The position numbers were made by a program, and so were the translations under genes. From Cellulosimicrobium marinum (GTDB taxonomy: Bacteria > Actinomycetota > Actinomycetes > Actinomycetales > Cellulomonadaceae), in the NCBI RefSeq assembly GCF_020551945.1, contig NZ_JAJBZH010000004.1, positions 62,001-126,000 on the forward strand: DNA of 64,000 nt. Direction: 5' to 3'. The notes beneath the pieces were generated by a model. That model saw only the letters and a program-made list of their open reading frames with translations, was not told the DNA's origin and searched no databases. Positions 19,656 through 27,219 of the stretch are shown here, piece by piece (the first letter of the stretch is position 1; each line of letters opens with the position of its first letter).

Positions 19656-20333
19656 TCAGGCCAGACGGGCCGAGATGACCGTGTTGTCGGTGTAGTGGCC
19701 GGTCGCCGGGTCCACCGTCCCCCCGCACGTGATGAGGCGCAGCTCCGGTCCCGGCGTGTTCCCGTACACGGTGGCGGTGGGGAACTCGTCCTTGCGGAAC
19801 TGCTCGACCGTCTCGACGACGAACGTCACCGACGACCCGTCGGCGCGGTCGACCGTCACCTCGTCGCCGGGGGAGAGGCGTGCGAGGTCGTGGAAGACCG
19901 ACGGCCCGTTCTCGGTGTCCACGTGGCCCTCGATGACGGCCGGGCCGTCGGCACCCGGCCGCGGCGAGCCGTCGAACCACGCGGCACGGTCCACGTCCTC
20001 GCCCTGCGGGACCGCCATCGTGCCGTCGTCCTGCAGCCCGAGCGTGACGAGCGCGGAGTCGACGCCGATCGCGGGGACGCGCACGCGCGTGGGCGGCGGC
20101 TGCTCGGCCGGTGCGGTCGGCGTCGGCCCGGGGCGCACGGGCGCGGCCGCCCCGTCCCCGCGGTCCGGCGGAGGGGTCGAGGGGTCGGGGGTGGGCGCGG
20201 CGCCGGACGTCGTCCGCACCTGCGGCGGCGCGGGCTCCTGGCCGGCGACCCCGACCGCCACCGCCGCGCCCCCACCGAGGAGGAGCGCGACGGCGACGGC
20301 GGGGACGACGCCGCGCCGGACGTCGTGGCTCAT
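19656..20333 (-). CDS. Class F-like sortase
   Basis: 225 residues. Signal-anchor helix (residues 9-30), a Pro/Thr/Ala-rich linker to about 82, then the sortase barrel. Catalytic His137 lies in VIEGHVDT and Cys203 in LRLITCGGT, the arrangement of class E/F sortases. It would attach surface proteins to peptidoglycan outside the membrane. The gene overlaps the upstream CHRD gene by one base (TGATG), and that protein has a C-terminal sorting-signal-like tail, so it is the likely substrate. Confidence 0.88.
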   Translation of the reverse strand: MSHDVRRGVVPAVAVALLLGGGAAVAVGVAGQEPAPPQVRTTSGAAPTPDPSTPPPDRGDGAAAPVRPGPTPTAPAEQPPPTRVRVPAIGVDSALVTLGLQDDGTMAVPQGEDVDRAAWFDGSPRPGADGPAVIEGHVDTENGPSVFHDLARLSPGDEVTVDRADGSSVTFVVETVEQFRKDEFPTATVYGNTPGPELRLITCGGTVDPATGHYTDNTVISARLA

Positions 20334-21106
20334 CAGTCCTGCGCCGCCGCGCGACGACGGGTCAGCAGGAGGGCGCCGCCCGCGAGGAGCGCCGCCGCCC
20401 CGCCGGCGAGCAGACCCGCGTTCTCGACGCCGGCCGTCGAGCCGGAGCCGGTCTGGACGCCGCCCTGCGGCATCTCGGACATCTGCGAGACCGTCATGAT
20501 CCCGCAGAGGGCCGGGTCGGTGGCCTCGGCGGGCAGCGACGGGTCGAGGTCGGACACGGTGTCGCCGTCGTAGGCGCCGCTGCCGTCGTGGTCGACGCCG
20601 TGCAGCACGACCGCGGCCTGCCCGCCGGCGACCGCGTCGGCGACCTCCTGCGAGACCTCGATCGAACCGCGCTCGTACATCAGCGCGCCGTCGGGCGCGG
20701 TGTCGAAGCGGTCGACGGCGAGGGCCGAGTCGGCCGACGTGTCGCCCTCGGTCGTGAGCGACACCTGGACGGACCCGTAGGCGGGGACGCCCTCGCTCGT
20801 CGTGAGCGTCCCGCTGCCGTCGGCGTCGTCGCTCGCCGCCGGGCACTCGTGACGGGCGTCCGGTGCGAAGTGGATGTGCGCGGCGTGCGGGCTGTCCGGC
20901 AGCAGGCCCGTCGCCTCGACCTCGACGTTCAGCGTCGTGCCGTCGATCCACACCATGGCGGTGCCGCCACCGTCGACGCCGTTGAGCGGGACGGGCGTGA
21001 GCTCGCCCTGCGTGGTGTCGGCGGCGGACGCCGGTGCCGCCACGGCCAGGGCTGCGGCGAGCGAGAGTGCGGGGACGCTCAGTGCGGTGCGTGCTCGGGT
21101 GCGCAT
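20333..21106 (-). CDS. Secreted CHRD domain protein, likely sortase substrate
   Basis: 257 residues. Signal peptide (cleavage after APASA, about residue 28), then a CHRD-like beta domain with metal/surface-facing segments AAHIHFAPDARHEC and VLHGVDHDGSGAYDGDT. The C-terminus is GGVQTG followed by a Gly/Ala/Leu helix and TRRRAAAQD, i.e. motif, hydrophobic span and basic tail as in cell-wall sorting signals, with xVQTG in the place of LPxTG. Cys at both ends of the domain may form a disulfide. Function is unknown. Immediately upstream of, and overlapping, the sortase gene. Confidence 0.8.
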   Translation of the reverse strand: MRTRARTALSVPALSLAAALAVAAPASAADTTQGELTPVPLNGVDGGGTAMVWIDGTTLNVEVEATGLLPDSPHAAHIHFAPDARHECPAASDDADGSGTLTTSEGVPAYGSVQVSLTTEGDTSADSALAVDRFDTAPDGALMYERGSIEVSQEVADAVAGGQAAVVLHGVDHDGSGAYDGDTVSDLDPSLPAEATDPALCGIMTVSQMSEMPQGGVQTGSGSTAGVENAGLLAGGAAALLAGGALLLTRRRAAAQD

Positions 21107-21263
21107 AGGTCGTGCTCCCTTCCGGGCCGCGACGTTCGCGGCCGTGCAGGGGGTTCGACGCCCTTGCGGCACCGGATGGGTGGTCCGCCGGTCCCGTTCC
21201 GCGCCGGTGCTCCGAGGTCGCGGTTTGCGCCGTACCGGGGGCCACTGGGTACGGTCGTCCTTC

Positions 21264-22046
21264 GTGACCACGTTCGACACCACCGCAGAGAGCGTCCGCA
21301 CCGCGGCCCCGATCGCCGCGCCCGACGCGCGCGTCACCGTCGTCCAGAGCTCGCCGGACGTCACCCTCGACACCTTCGCCGAGCACCTGCGCGCGGACCT
21401 GCGGGTCGTGCGGGCGTACGACGGCGAGCCCGTCCCCACGCTCGACGAGGTCGGCGACGGCCTCCTCGTGCTCGGCGGGCACGTGTCCGCGCACGACGAC
21501 GCGCGCGCACCCTGGCTGCCCGCCCTGCGCGACCTCCTGCTCGCCGCCGCCGGGTCCGGCGTGCCGACGCTCGGGATCTGCCTCGGCGCCCAGCTCCTCG
21601 CCGTCGCGGGCGGCGGTCGTGTCGAGGTCGGTGCCCCGCCCGGCCGGGAGGTGGGCGCGACGCGGCTCTTCTGGCGGCACGAGGCGGCGGACGACCCGCT
21701 GCTCGGCGCCCTCGCGAGCGGCGACGCGCCCGTGGAGCACGTGGTGAGCGCGCACGCCGACGCGATCGTCGAACTGCCGGCCACGGCGGTGTGGCTCGCG
21801 TCGTCGAACATGTACCCGTACCAGGCGTTCCGCCTCGGGTCGGCCGTCGGCGTCCAGTTCCACCCCGAGGCGTCCTGGGCAGGCCTTGCCGGCTGGTGCG
21901 ACCGCTACGACGACGTCGACACCGCGGCCGTGCTCGCCGGGCTGGACCCGCACGCCGACGCGATCGCCGACGGCGGCCACCGCCTCGCGCTCGCGTTCCT
22001 CGCCGAGGTGCGCTCCGCCGTCGGGCAGCGGGCCGTCCCCGCCTGA
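21264..22046 (+). CDS. Class I glutamine amidotransferase-like protein
   Basis: 260 residues. Triad GATase fold: nucleophile Cys in GICLGAQLLA near residue 112 and His/Glu in VQFHPEAS near residue 200. No synthetase domain is present, so it is one of the stand-alone GATase1 proteins (GMP-synthase-like) whose ammonia acceptor is unknown. The GTG is placed because a TACGGT box at 21250-21255 precedes it by 8 nt, so the mRNA may be leaderless. Divergent from the CHRD-sortase operon. Confidence 0.85.
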   Translation: MTTFDTTAESVRTAAPIAAPDARVTVVQSSPDVTLDTFAEHLRADLRVVRAYDGEPVPTLDEVGDGLLVLGGHVSAHDDARAPWLPALRDLLLAAAGSGVPTLGICLGAQLLAVAGGGRVEVGAPPGREVGATRLFWRHEAADDPLLGALASGDAPVEHVVSAHADAIVELPATAVWLASSNMYPYQAFRLGSAVGVQFHPEASWAGLAGWCDRYDDVDTAAVLAGLDPHADAIADGGHRLALAFLAEVRSAVGQRAVPA

Positions 22047-22074
22047 CCCGTCCCCGCGTGCCGGGCGCTCGCGG

Positions 22075-22872
22075 TCACCAGTCCGACGGGGGTGCGTCCT
22101 GCGTGCCCGTCCCGATCTGCGGGGTGACCTGCGTGGGGGAGACCTGCGGCGCGGGCGCCGAGCCCTGCTTGAGCGCGGCGAGCCGCGCCTCGATCTCCAC
22201 CGACTCGCCCGACTGCTCCAGCTCGGCGAACTGCGCGTCGATGCTCGACGCCGCGACCTCGGCCTGGCCCAGGGCGAGCGCCTCCTCGCGCCGCACCATC
22301 TCCTCGTAGCGGGACAGCTCGCTCGTCGGGTCGAGCACGTTGATGGAGCCGAGCGCGCCCTGCACGGTCTGCTGCGCCTGCGCGCTCTTCTGCCGGGCGA
22401 CGAGCGAGTCTCGCCGGGACCGCAGGTCGGCGAGCTTGTCCTTCATCGTCGCGAGACCGGTCTTGAGCTTCTCGACCGTCTCCCGCTGCGACGCGATGAG
22501 CGGCTCGGCCTGGCGCACCTCGCCCTCCGCGGTGATCTGCCGCCCCAGCGCCACCTTGGCGAGGGCGTCGAACTTCTCCGCGTTCGCCGTGTCGCCGGCC
22601 GCGCGGTAGCGGTCCGCCTGCGCGGACGCGGCGGCGGCCTTCTGGCCCCACTCCTGCACGGCGGCGACGTCCTCGTTGTGGTCCTGCTCGGCGAGGCGCA
22701 GGTTCCCGATGGTCTGCGCGACGGCCTGCTCGGCCTCGGCGATGTTGTTCGTGTAGTCGCGCACGAGCTGGTCCAGCATCTTCTGCGGGTCCTCCGCGCT
22801 GTCGAGGAGCGCGTTGATGTTCGCCTTCGTGAGCTGGGCGATGCGCCCGAAGATGCTCTGCTTCTCCGCCAT
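22075..22872 (-). CDS. pspA: PspA/IM30 family membrane-stress protein
   Basis: 265 residues, almost entirely helical coiled coil. Starts SIFGRIAQLTKANINALLD, the amphipathic membrane-binding helix of the family, with DPQKMLDQLVRDY following. The C-terminal ~35 residues are Pro/Thr/Gln-rich. PspA/Vipp1 proteins form ESCRT-III-like assemblies that protect damaged membranes. Located about 85 bp downstream of the TPM gene on the same strand, a common pairing. Confidence 0.9.
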   Translation of the reverse strand: MAEKQSIFGRIAQLTKANINALLDSAEDPQKMLDQLVRDYTNNIAEAEQAVAQTIGNLRLAEQDHNEDVAAVQEWGQKAAAASAQADRYRAAGDTANAEKFDALAKVALGRQITAEGEVRQAEPLIASQRETVEKLKTGLATMKDKLADLRSRRDSLVARQKSAQAQQTVQGALGSINVLDPTSELSRYEEMVRREEALALGQAEVAASSIDAQFAELEQSGESVEIEARLAALKQGSAPAPQVSPTQVTPQIGTGTQDAPPSDW

Positions 22873-22959
22873 GCTGCCTCCCTGGTCGATGCTGCCGTTC
22901 TTCCGTCGTCCGACCCCCGGCCCGAGTCGTGAGTCCGCGGGTGCCGCGCAGGTGCGGCG

Positions 22960-25074
22960 CTAGAAGCGCCCGCCGCGCCCCGAGCGTCCGCCCGAGGCCC
23001 GTCCGCCCGAGGACCGGCGGCCCGAGGACCGCGCGGACCGACCGCCGGGTCGCCCGCCCCCGAACCCGCCCCCGCCGAATCCCCCGCCGAAACCGCCGCC
23101 GAAGCTCCCGCCGCCGAACCCTCCGGACCGTCCGCCGCCCCCGCGCAGGATCGAGTCGAGCAGGATGCCGCCCAGCACCATGCCGCCGACGCCACCGGAC
23201 CCGCCGGACCCGCCGCCGGTCCCGCCCCGTGAGGCGTCCCAGCGCTCCGCGTCCTGCTGCGCGAGGCGCGCGGCGGACTGGGCCTGCGCGTCGGCCTCCT
23301 GCGCGCGGTGCAGGGCACCCGCCGGGTCGGACGGCTGCAGGGCCCGTGCCTCGCCGAGCAGCCGGATCGCCTCGGCCAGGCGCGTGCGTGCCTCGGGCCC
23401 GACGGCGCCCCGCCGCGTCTCCACGTAGTCGTGCGTCGCGCGGACCTGCGCGTCGACCCGTTGCACCGTCTCCCGCAGGAGCGCGTTCGCCCGCGCGGCC
23501 TGCTCGGCGTGCTGACGGAACGGTGCGAGGGCGGCGTCGAGCGCCGCCTCGGCGTCGGTGAGACGGCGCAGCGCGGCCAACGGGTCGCCGCCGTCGCGCA
23601 CCCCCGCCGCGACGTCCGCCGCCGCGCGCGCCTCGTCGAGCGCGGGCGCGACGGACGCGTCCTGCGGTGCGAGGCGCGCGGCGTCGGCCACGTCCGCGCG
23701 GATCGACGCGAGGCCACGTTCCAGGCGGGCGCCCGCGTCCGCGAGGTCCGTGCCCGCCCGCTCCACCGCGTCGAGGAGCGTCACGGCCTGACCCACCGCG
23801 TTCTGCGCCGCCCGCGCGAACGCGACCGCCCCCGCGCGGTCCTTCGCCGCCAGCGCCTCGCGCCCCCGCGACACCGCCCCCACCGCGTCCGCGAGCAGCG
23901 CCTCCGCCTGCTCCGGGTTCGGCGCGACCGACGCCAGCGCCGACGCCGGGTAGGTGTGCGCGAGCGTGCCCAGCGCGGCGCGCGCCGCCGGCACCCGCGC
24001 CGCGACCTCGTCGGCGCGGCGCTCCGTCTCGTCGAGGACGCGCGGGGCGTCCGCCTGCAGGTCGCGCAACGCGTCGAAGCCCGCGGCCTGCGCGTCGAGA
24101 CGGTCCGCCACGTCGTCGCACAGCTCGACGACGCGCGCCAGCATCGCCCGCGCCTCGGGCTCGGTCTCCGGCTCGGCGTCGTCCAGGCGGCGCCGCAGCG
24201 CGAACGCCTCCGCGACGGTGCGGCGCGCGTCGTCGAGGACGGTCGAGAACTCGCGCGTCGCCTCCACGCCGAACTGCGCCTGCGCGAACCCGAGCTCCTG
24301 CTCCGACGTGCGCAGGGCGTCGTCGACCGACACGAGCGCCGCGCTCGCCCGCCGGTCCAGCTCCTCCGTCGGCACCTGCTCGGCGTCGGCCGCGCCGCCG
24401 GTGCCGCGCCCCGGCGTGCCCGCCCGGCGGCGCCGGTTCACGACCGCCCGGACCACGAGCACGACGAGCAGCACCAGCACGCCGACGACGACGAGCACGA
24501 GGAACCCGCTCACGCCGCCCCCGCCCGCGGCGTCGCGCATCGTGTCCGCCGCCGCGACCGCCGCACCCGCCCAGTCGTCGGCCCGCAGGTGGTCCTCCAC
24601 CACAGACTCCACGCGGTCCAGGTCCGCGTCGGACAGCGCGACGTTCGTGTCGTACGACAGCCCGTACCGACGGTCCTGCGTCGCGACCGCGAGGAGCACG
24701 TCGTCCACGCCCAGCCCCGACGCGTTCGCCGTCGCGTTCGCCCAGTCGATGCCGTCCAGGCCGTCGAACCCCGGGACGTACACGACGAAGAGCTGCAGGT
24801 CCGTGTCGGCGGCCAGCGCGTCCAGCGCGTCCTGGACCTCCTGCGTCGCGTCGCCCAGCACGCCCTCGGGGTCGGTGATCTCACCCGCGACGTCGAGCGG
24901 CGCCTCGACGCGCACGGAGGCCGCGGACGGCGTCGTCACCGCGGAGGCGTGCGGGGCGAGCAGCAGCGACACGCCGAGGACCGCACCCGCGAGGATCGGG
25001 ACGACGCCGCGCAGCGACCGTCTGCCGCGCCCCGTACCCCGGGACGGGACGAGACCGCGCGCGAGCACTCCCAC
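22960..25074 (-). CDS. TPM domain membrane protein
   Basis: 704 residues. Secretion signal, then a TPM (Psb32/TPM_phosphatase) domain at about 50-180 (DPEGVLGDATQEVQDALDAL, LQLFVVYVPGF, DDVLLAVATQDRRYGLSYD). One membrane helix follows (about 190-210), then a long helical cytoplasmic region and a Gly/Phe/Ser/Arg-rich tail (GGGFGG repeats), as in related actinobacterial proteins. Start: GTG at 25074 has GGAAGGA 8 nt upstream; a TTG at 25110 opens the same frame but lacks such a site. Probably works with PspA at the membrane. Confidence 0.85.
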   Translation of the reverse strand: MGVLARGLVPSRGTGRGRRSLRGVVPILAGAVLGVSLLLAPHASAVTTPSAASVRVEAPLDVAGEITDPEGVLGDATQEVQDALDALAADTDLQLFVVYVPGFDGLDGIDWANATANASGLGVDDVLLAVATQDRRYGLSYDTNVALSDADLDRVESVVEDHLRADDWAGAAVAAADTMRDAAGGGGVSGFLVLVVVGVLVLLVVLVVRAVVNRRRRAGTPGRGTGGAADAEQVPTEELDRRASAALVSVDDALRTSEQELGFAQAQFGVEATREFSTVLDDARRTVAEAFALRRRLDDAEPETEPEARAMLARVVELCDDVADRLDAQAAGFDALRDLQADAPRVLDETERRADEVAARVPAARAALGTLAHTYPASALASVAPNPEQAEALLADAVGAVSRGREALAAKDRAGAVAFARAAQNAVGQAVTLLDAVERAGTDLADAGARLERGLASIRADVADAARLAPQDASVAPALDEARAAADVAAGVRDGGDPLAALRRLTDAEAALDAALAPFRQHAEQAARANALLRETVQRVDAQVRATHDYVETRRGAVGPEARTRLAEAIRLLGEARALQPSDPAGALHRAQEADAQAQSAARLAQQDAERWDASRGGTGGGSGGSGGVGGMVLGGILLDSILRGGGGRSGGFGGGSFGGGFGGGFGGGGFGGGRPGGRSARSSGRRSSGGRASGGRSGRGGRF

Positions 25075-25133
25075 GGCCCCGATCCTTCCCCGGCACCCCG
25101 GCACCTGCAATCGCTACGGACGGTGCCGAGGCA

Positions 25134-25245
25134 GAACCGTCGTCGAGGCGAGGGAGAACCGTGGTCGTGCGAGGGAGAACCGTGGTCACGCGAAGGAGAA
25201 CCGTGGTCCCGCGAGGAGAACCGTGGTCACGCGAGCGAGAACGCA
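25134..25245. repeat. 21-bp-period repeat array, locus 2, forward half
   Basis: GAACC boxes start at 25134, 25156, 25177, 25198, 25218 and 25239, i.e. periods of 22, 21, 21, 20 and 21. The unit is GAACCGTGGTC, two variable bases, then GCGAGGGA. There are no spacers between units. Together with the inverted half (25352-25414) it fills most of the 447-bp gap between the TPM and XPB genes. No ORF with plausible codon use was seen here. Confidence 0.85.
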
Positions 25246-25351
25246 CAACGAGCTGCCCGACGTCGGGCACCCCAGCAGCGTGGTGACGTCACCTGGAAGG
25301 CAGCCGCCCCAGGGCCTCCCGAGGTGGGGCTCCCGCGATCTGTCTCGCGCA

Positions 25352-25414
25352 ACCACGGTTCTCCCTCGCGGGACCACGGGTCTACCTCGGGCAACCACGG
25401 TTCTACCTCGCGGG
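25352..25414. repeat. 21-bp-period repeat array, locus 2, inverted half
   Basis: ACCACGG boxes at 25352, 25373 and 25394 are exactly 21 bp apart and are the reverse complement of the units at 25134-25245. The two halves, separated by about 106 bp, could pair into a long imperfect stem. Confidence 0.85.
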
Positions 25415-25417
25415 ATG

Positions 25418-25453
25418 CCCACCCGTCACTGCACGACGCCCAGGTCCTCCGCG
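25418..25453 (-). repeat. Duplicate of the XPB gene's last 29 bp plus flank
   Basis: A 36-bp perfect copy of 25514-25549, 96 bp away in direct orientation. The original spans the last codons and stop of the helicase gene; the copy carries the same tail (EDLGVVQ and stop) with no gene in front, so it is a remnant and not a coding sequence. Confidence 0.85.
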
Positions 25454-25521
25454 CTTGTGGTCGGCCCGGGCGTCGTTCCGTGCCGGGCGGGTGCCCGCTC
25501 CTTCGTCGCGGGCCCCACCCG

Positions 25522-27219
25522 TCACTGCACGACGCCCAGGTCCTCCGCGTCGACGATGCGGTAGGCGTACCCCTGCTCGGCGAGGAACCGCTGCCGGTGC
25601 GCGGCGAAGTCCTGGTCGACGGTGTCGCGCGCGACGACGGCGTAGAAGTGCGCCGTGCGGCCGTCGGCCTTGGGGCGCATGACGCGGCCGAGGCGCTGCG
25701 CCTCCTCCTGGCGGGACCCGAACGACCCGGAGACCTGGACGGCGACGGACGCCTCGGGCAGGTCGATGGAGAAGTTCGCGACCTTCGACACGACGAGCCG
25801 GGAGACCTCGCCGGAGCGGAACGCGTCGAAGAGGCGTTGACGTTCGCGGACCGTCGTCGCGCCGGTGATGAGGGGCGCGTCGAGGTGTTGCGAGAGCTCT
25901 TCGAGCTGGTCGAGGTACTGGCCGATGACGAGCACCTGGTCGTCGGGGTGCTGGGCGACGATCTGCTCGACGACGCGGTTCTTGCCGGTCGCGGTGGCGG
26001 CGAGGCGGTACTTCTCCTCGGGTTCGGCGATGGCGTAGGCCATGCGGTCGGGCTCGGGCAGGGTGAGGCGCACCTCGACGCAGTCGGCGGGGGCGATGTA
26101 GCCCTGCGCCTCGATGTCCTTCCACGGGGCGTCGTACCGCTTGGGGCCGATGAGGGAGAACACCTCGTCCTCGCGGCCGTCCTCGCGCACGAGGGTCGCG
26201 GTGAGGCCGAGGCGTCGCCGCGCCTGCAGGTCGGCGGTCATGCGGAAGATGGGCGCGGGCAGGAGGTGCACCTCGTCGTAGACGACGAGGCCCCAGTCGC
26301 GGGCGTCGAGGAGCTCGAGGTGCGTGTAGACGCCCTTCCGCTTGGTCGTGAGCACCTGGTAGGTCGCGATGGTGACGGGCTTGATCTCCTTGCGCGCGCC
26401 GGAGTACTCGCCGACCTCGTCCTCGGTGAGCGACGTGCGGCGCACGAGCTCGTCGCGCCACTGGCGCGCGCTGACGGTGTTGGTCACGAGGATGAGGGTC
26501 GTGGTGCTCGACCGGGCCATCGCGCCCGCGCCGACGATGGTCTTCCCGGCGCCGCACGGGAGGACGACGACGCCGCTCCCGCCGTGCCAGAACCCGTCCA
26601 CGGCCTGCGCCTGGTAGGGCCGCATCTCCCACGGCTTCGGCTCCTCGCCCTCGGCGCGCGGCGGCGTCGTGGGGCTGAGCGCGATGGGGTGCTTCTCGCC
26701 GTCGACGTACCCGGCGAGGTCCTCGGCGGGCCACCCGAGCTTGACGAGGACCTGCTTGAGGTGGCCGCGCTCGGACGGGTGGACCTTGACGCACGCGACG
26801 ACGCCCTCGCCGACGGGTTCGACGTGCTCGCCCACGAGCCCGGCGGTCCGCTTGGACTTGAGCACCTCGGCGAGCACGGCGCGGTCGGTCGCCTCGAGGA
26901 CCAGGCCGTGCACGGGGTGCTGCGCGAGCGTGAGGCGCCCGTAGCGCGACATCGTCTCGGCGACGTCGACGAGCAGGGCGTGCGGCACGGGGTAGCGCGA
27001 GTACTCGATGAGCGTGTTGACGACCTGCTCCGCGTCGTGGCCGGCGGCGCGCGCGTTCCACAGCCCGAGCGGCGTGAGCCGGTAGGTGTGCACGTGCTCG
27101 GGCGCGCGCTCCAGCTCGGCGAAGGGCGCGATGGCGCGGCGCGCGTCGTCGGCGCGCGGGTGGTCGACCTCGAGCAGGAGCGACTTGTCGCTCTGCACGA
27201 TGAGGGGTCCGTCGGTCAT
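25522..27219 (-). CDS. DNA repair helicase XPB
   Basis: 565 residues. N-terminal domain to about 195, then a superfamily 2 helicase core: Walker A LPCGAGKT (220-227), DEVH box (315-318), motif III LGLTATLVRED, and motif VI QEEAQRLGRVMRPK. This is the bacterial/archaeal XPB type, a 3'-5' DNA translocase. The ATG at 27219 overlaps the upstream gene's stop (ATGA), which rules out the longer frame. In actinobacteria XPB is usually next to the same helicase-associated protein found here. Confidence 0.93.
   Translation of the reverse strand: MTDGPLIVQSDKSLLLEVDHPRADDARRAIAPFAELERAPEHVHTYRLTPLGLWNARAAGHDAEQVVNTLIEYSRYPVPHALLVDVAETMSRYGRLTLAQHPVHGLVLEATDRAVLAEVLKSKRTAGLVGEHVEPVGEGVVACVKVHPSERGHLKQVLVKLGWPAEDLAGYVDGEKHPIALSPTTPPRAEGEEPKPWEMRPYQAQAVDGFWHGGSGVVVLPCGAGKTIVGAGAMARSSTTTLILVTNTVSARQWRDELVRRTSLTEDEVGEYSGARKEIKPVTIATYQVLTTKRKGVYTHLELLDARDWGLVVYDEVHLLPAPIFRMTADLQARRRLGLTATLVREDGREDEVFSLIGPKRYDAPWKDIEAQGYIAPADCVEVRLTLPEPDRMAYAIAEPEEKYRLAATATGKNRVVEQIVAQHPDDQVLVIGQYLDQLEELSQHLDAPLITGATTVRERQRLFDAFRSGEVSRLVVSKVANFSIDLPEASVAVQVSGSFGSRQEEAQRLGRVMRPKADGRTAHFYAVVARDTVDQDFAAHRQRFLAEQGYAYRIVDAEDLGVVQ

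Noticed and set aside
25134-25414. CRISPR array
   Set aside because: Units are contiguous with a period of about 21 bp, no unique spacers of 30-40 bp exist between them, and no cas genes are nearby.
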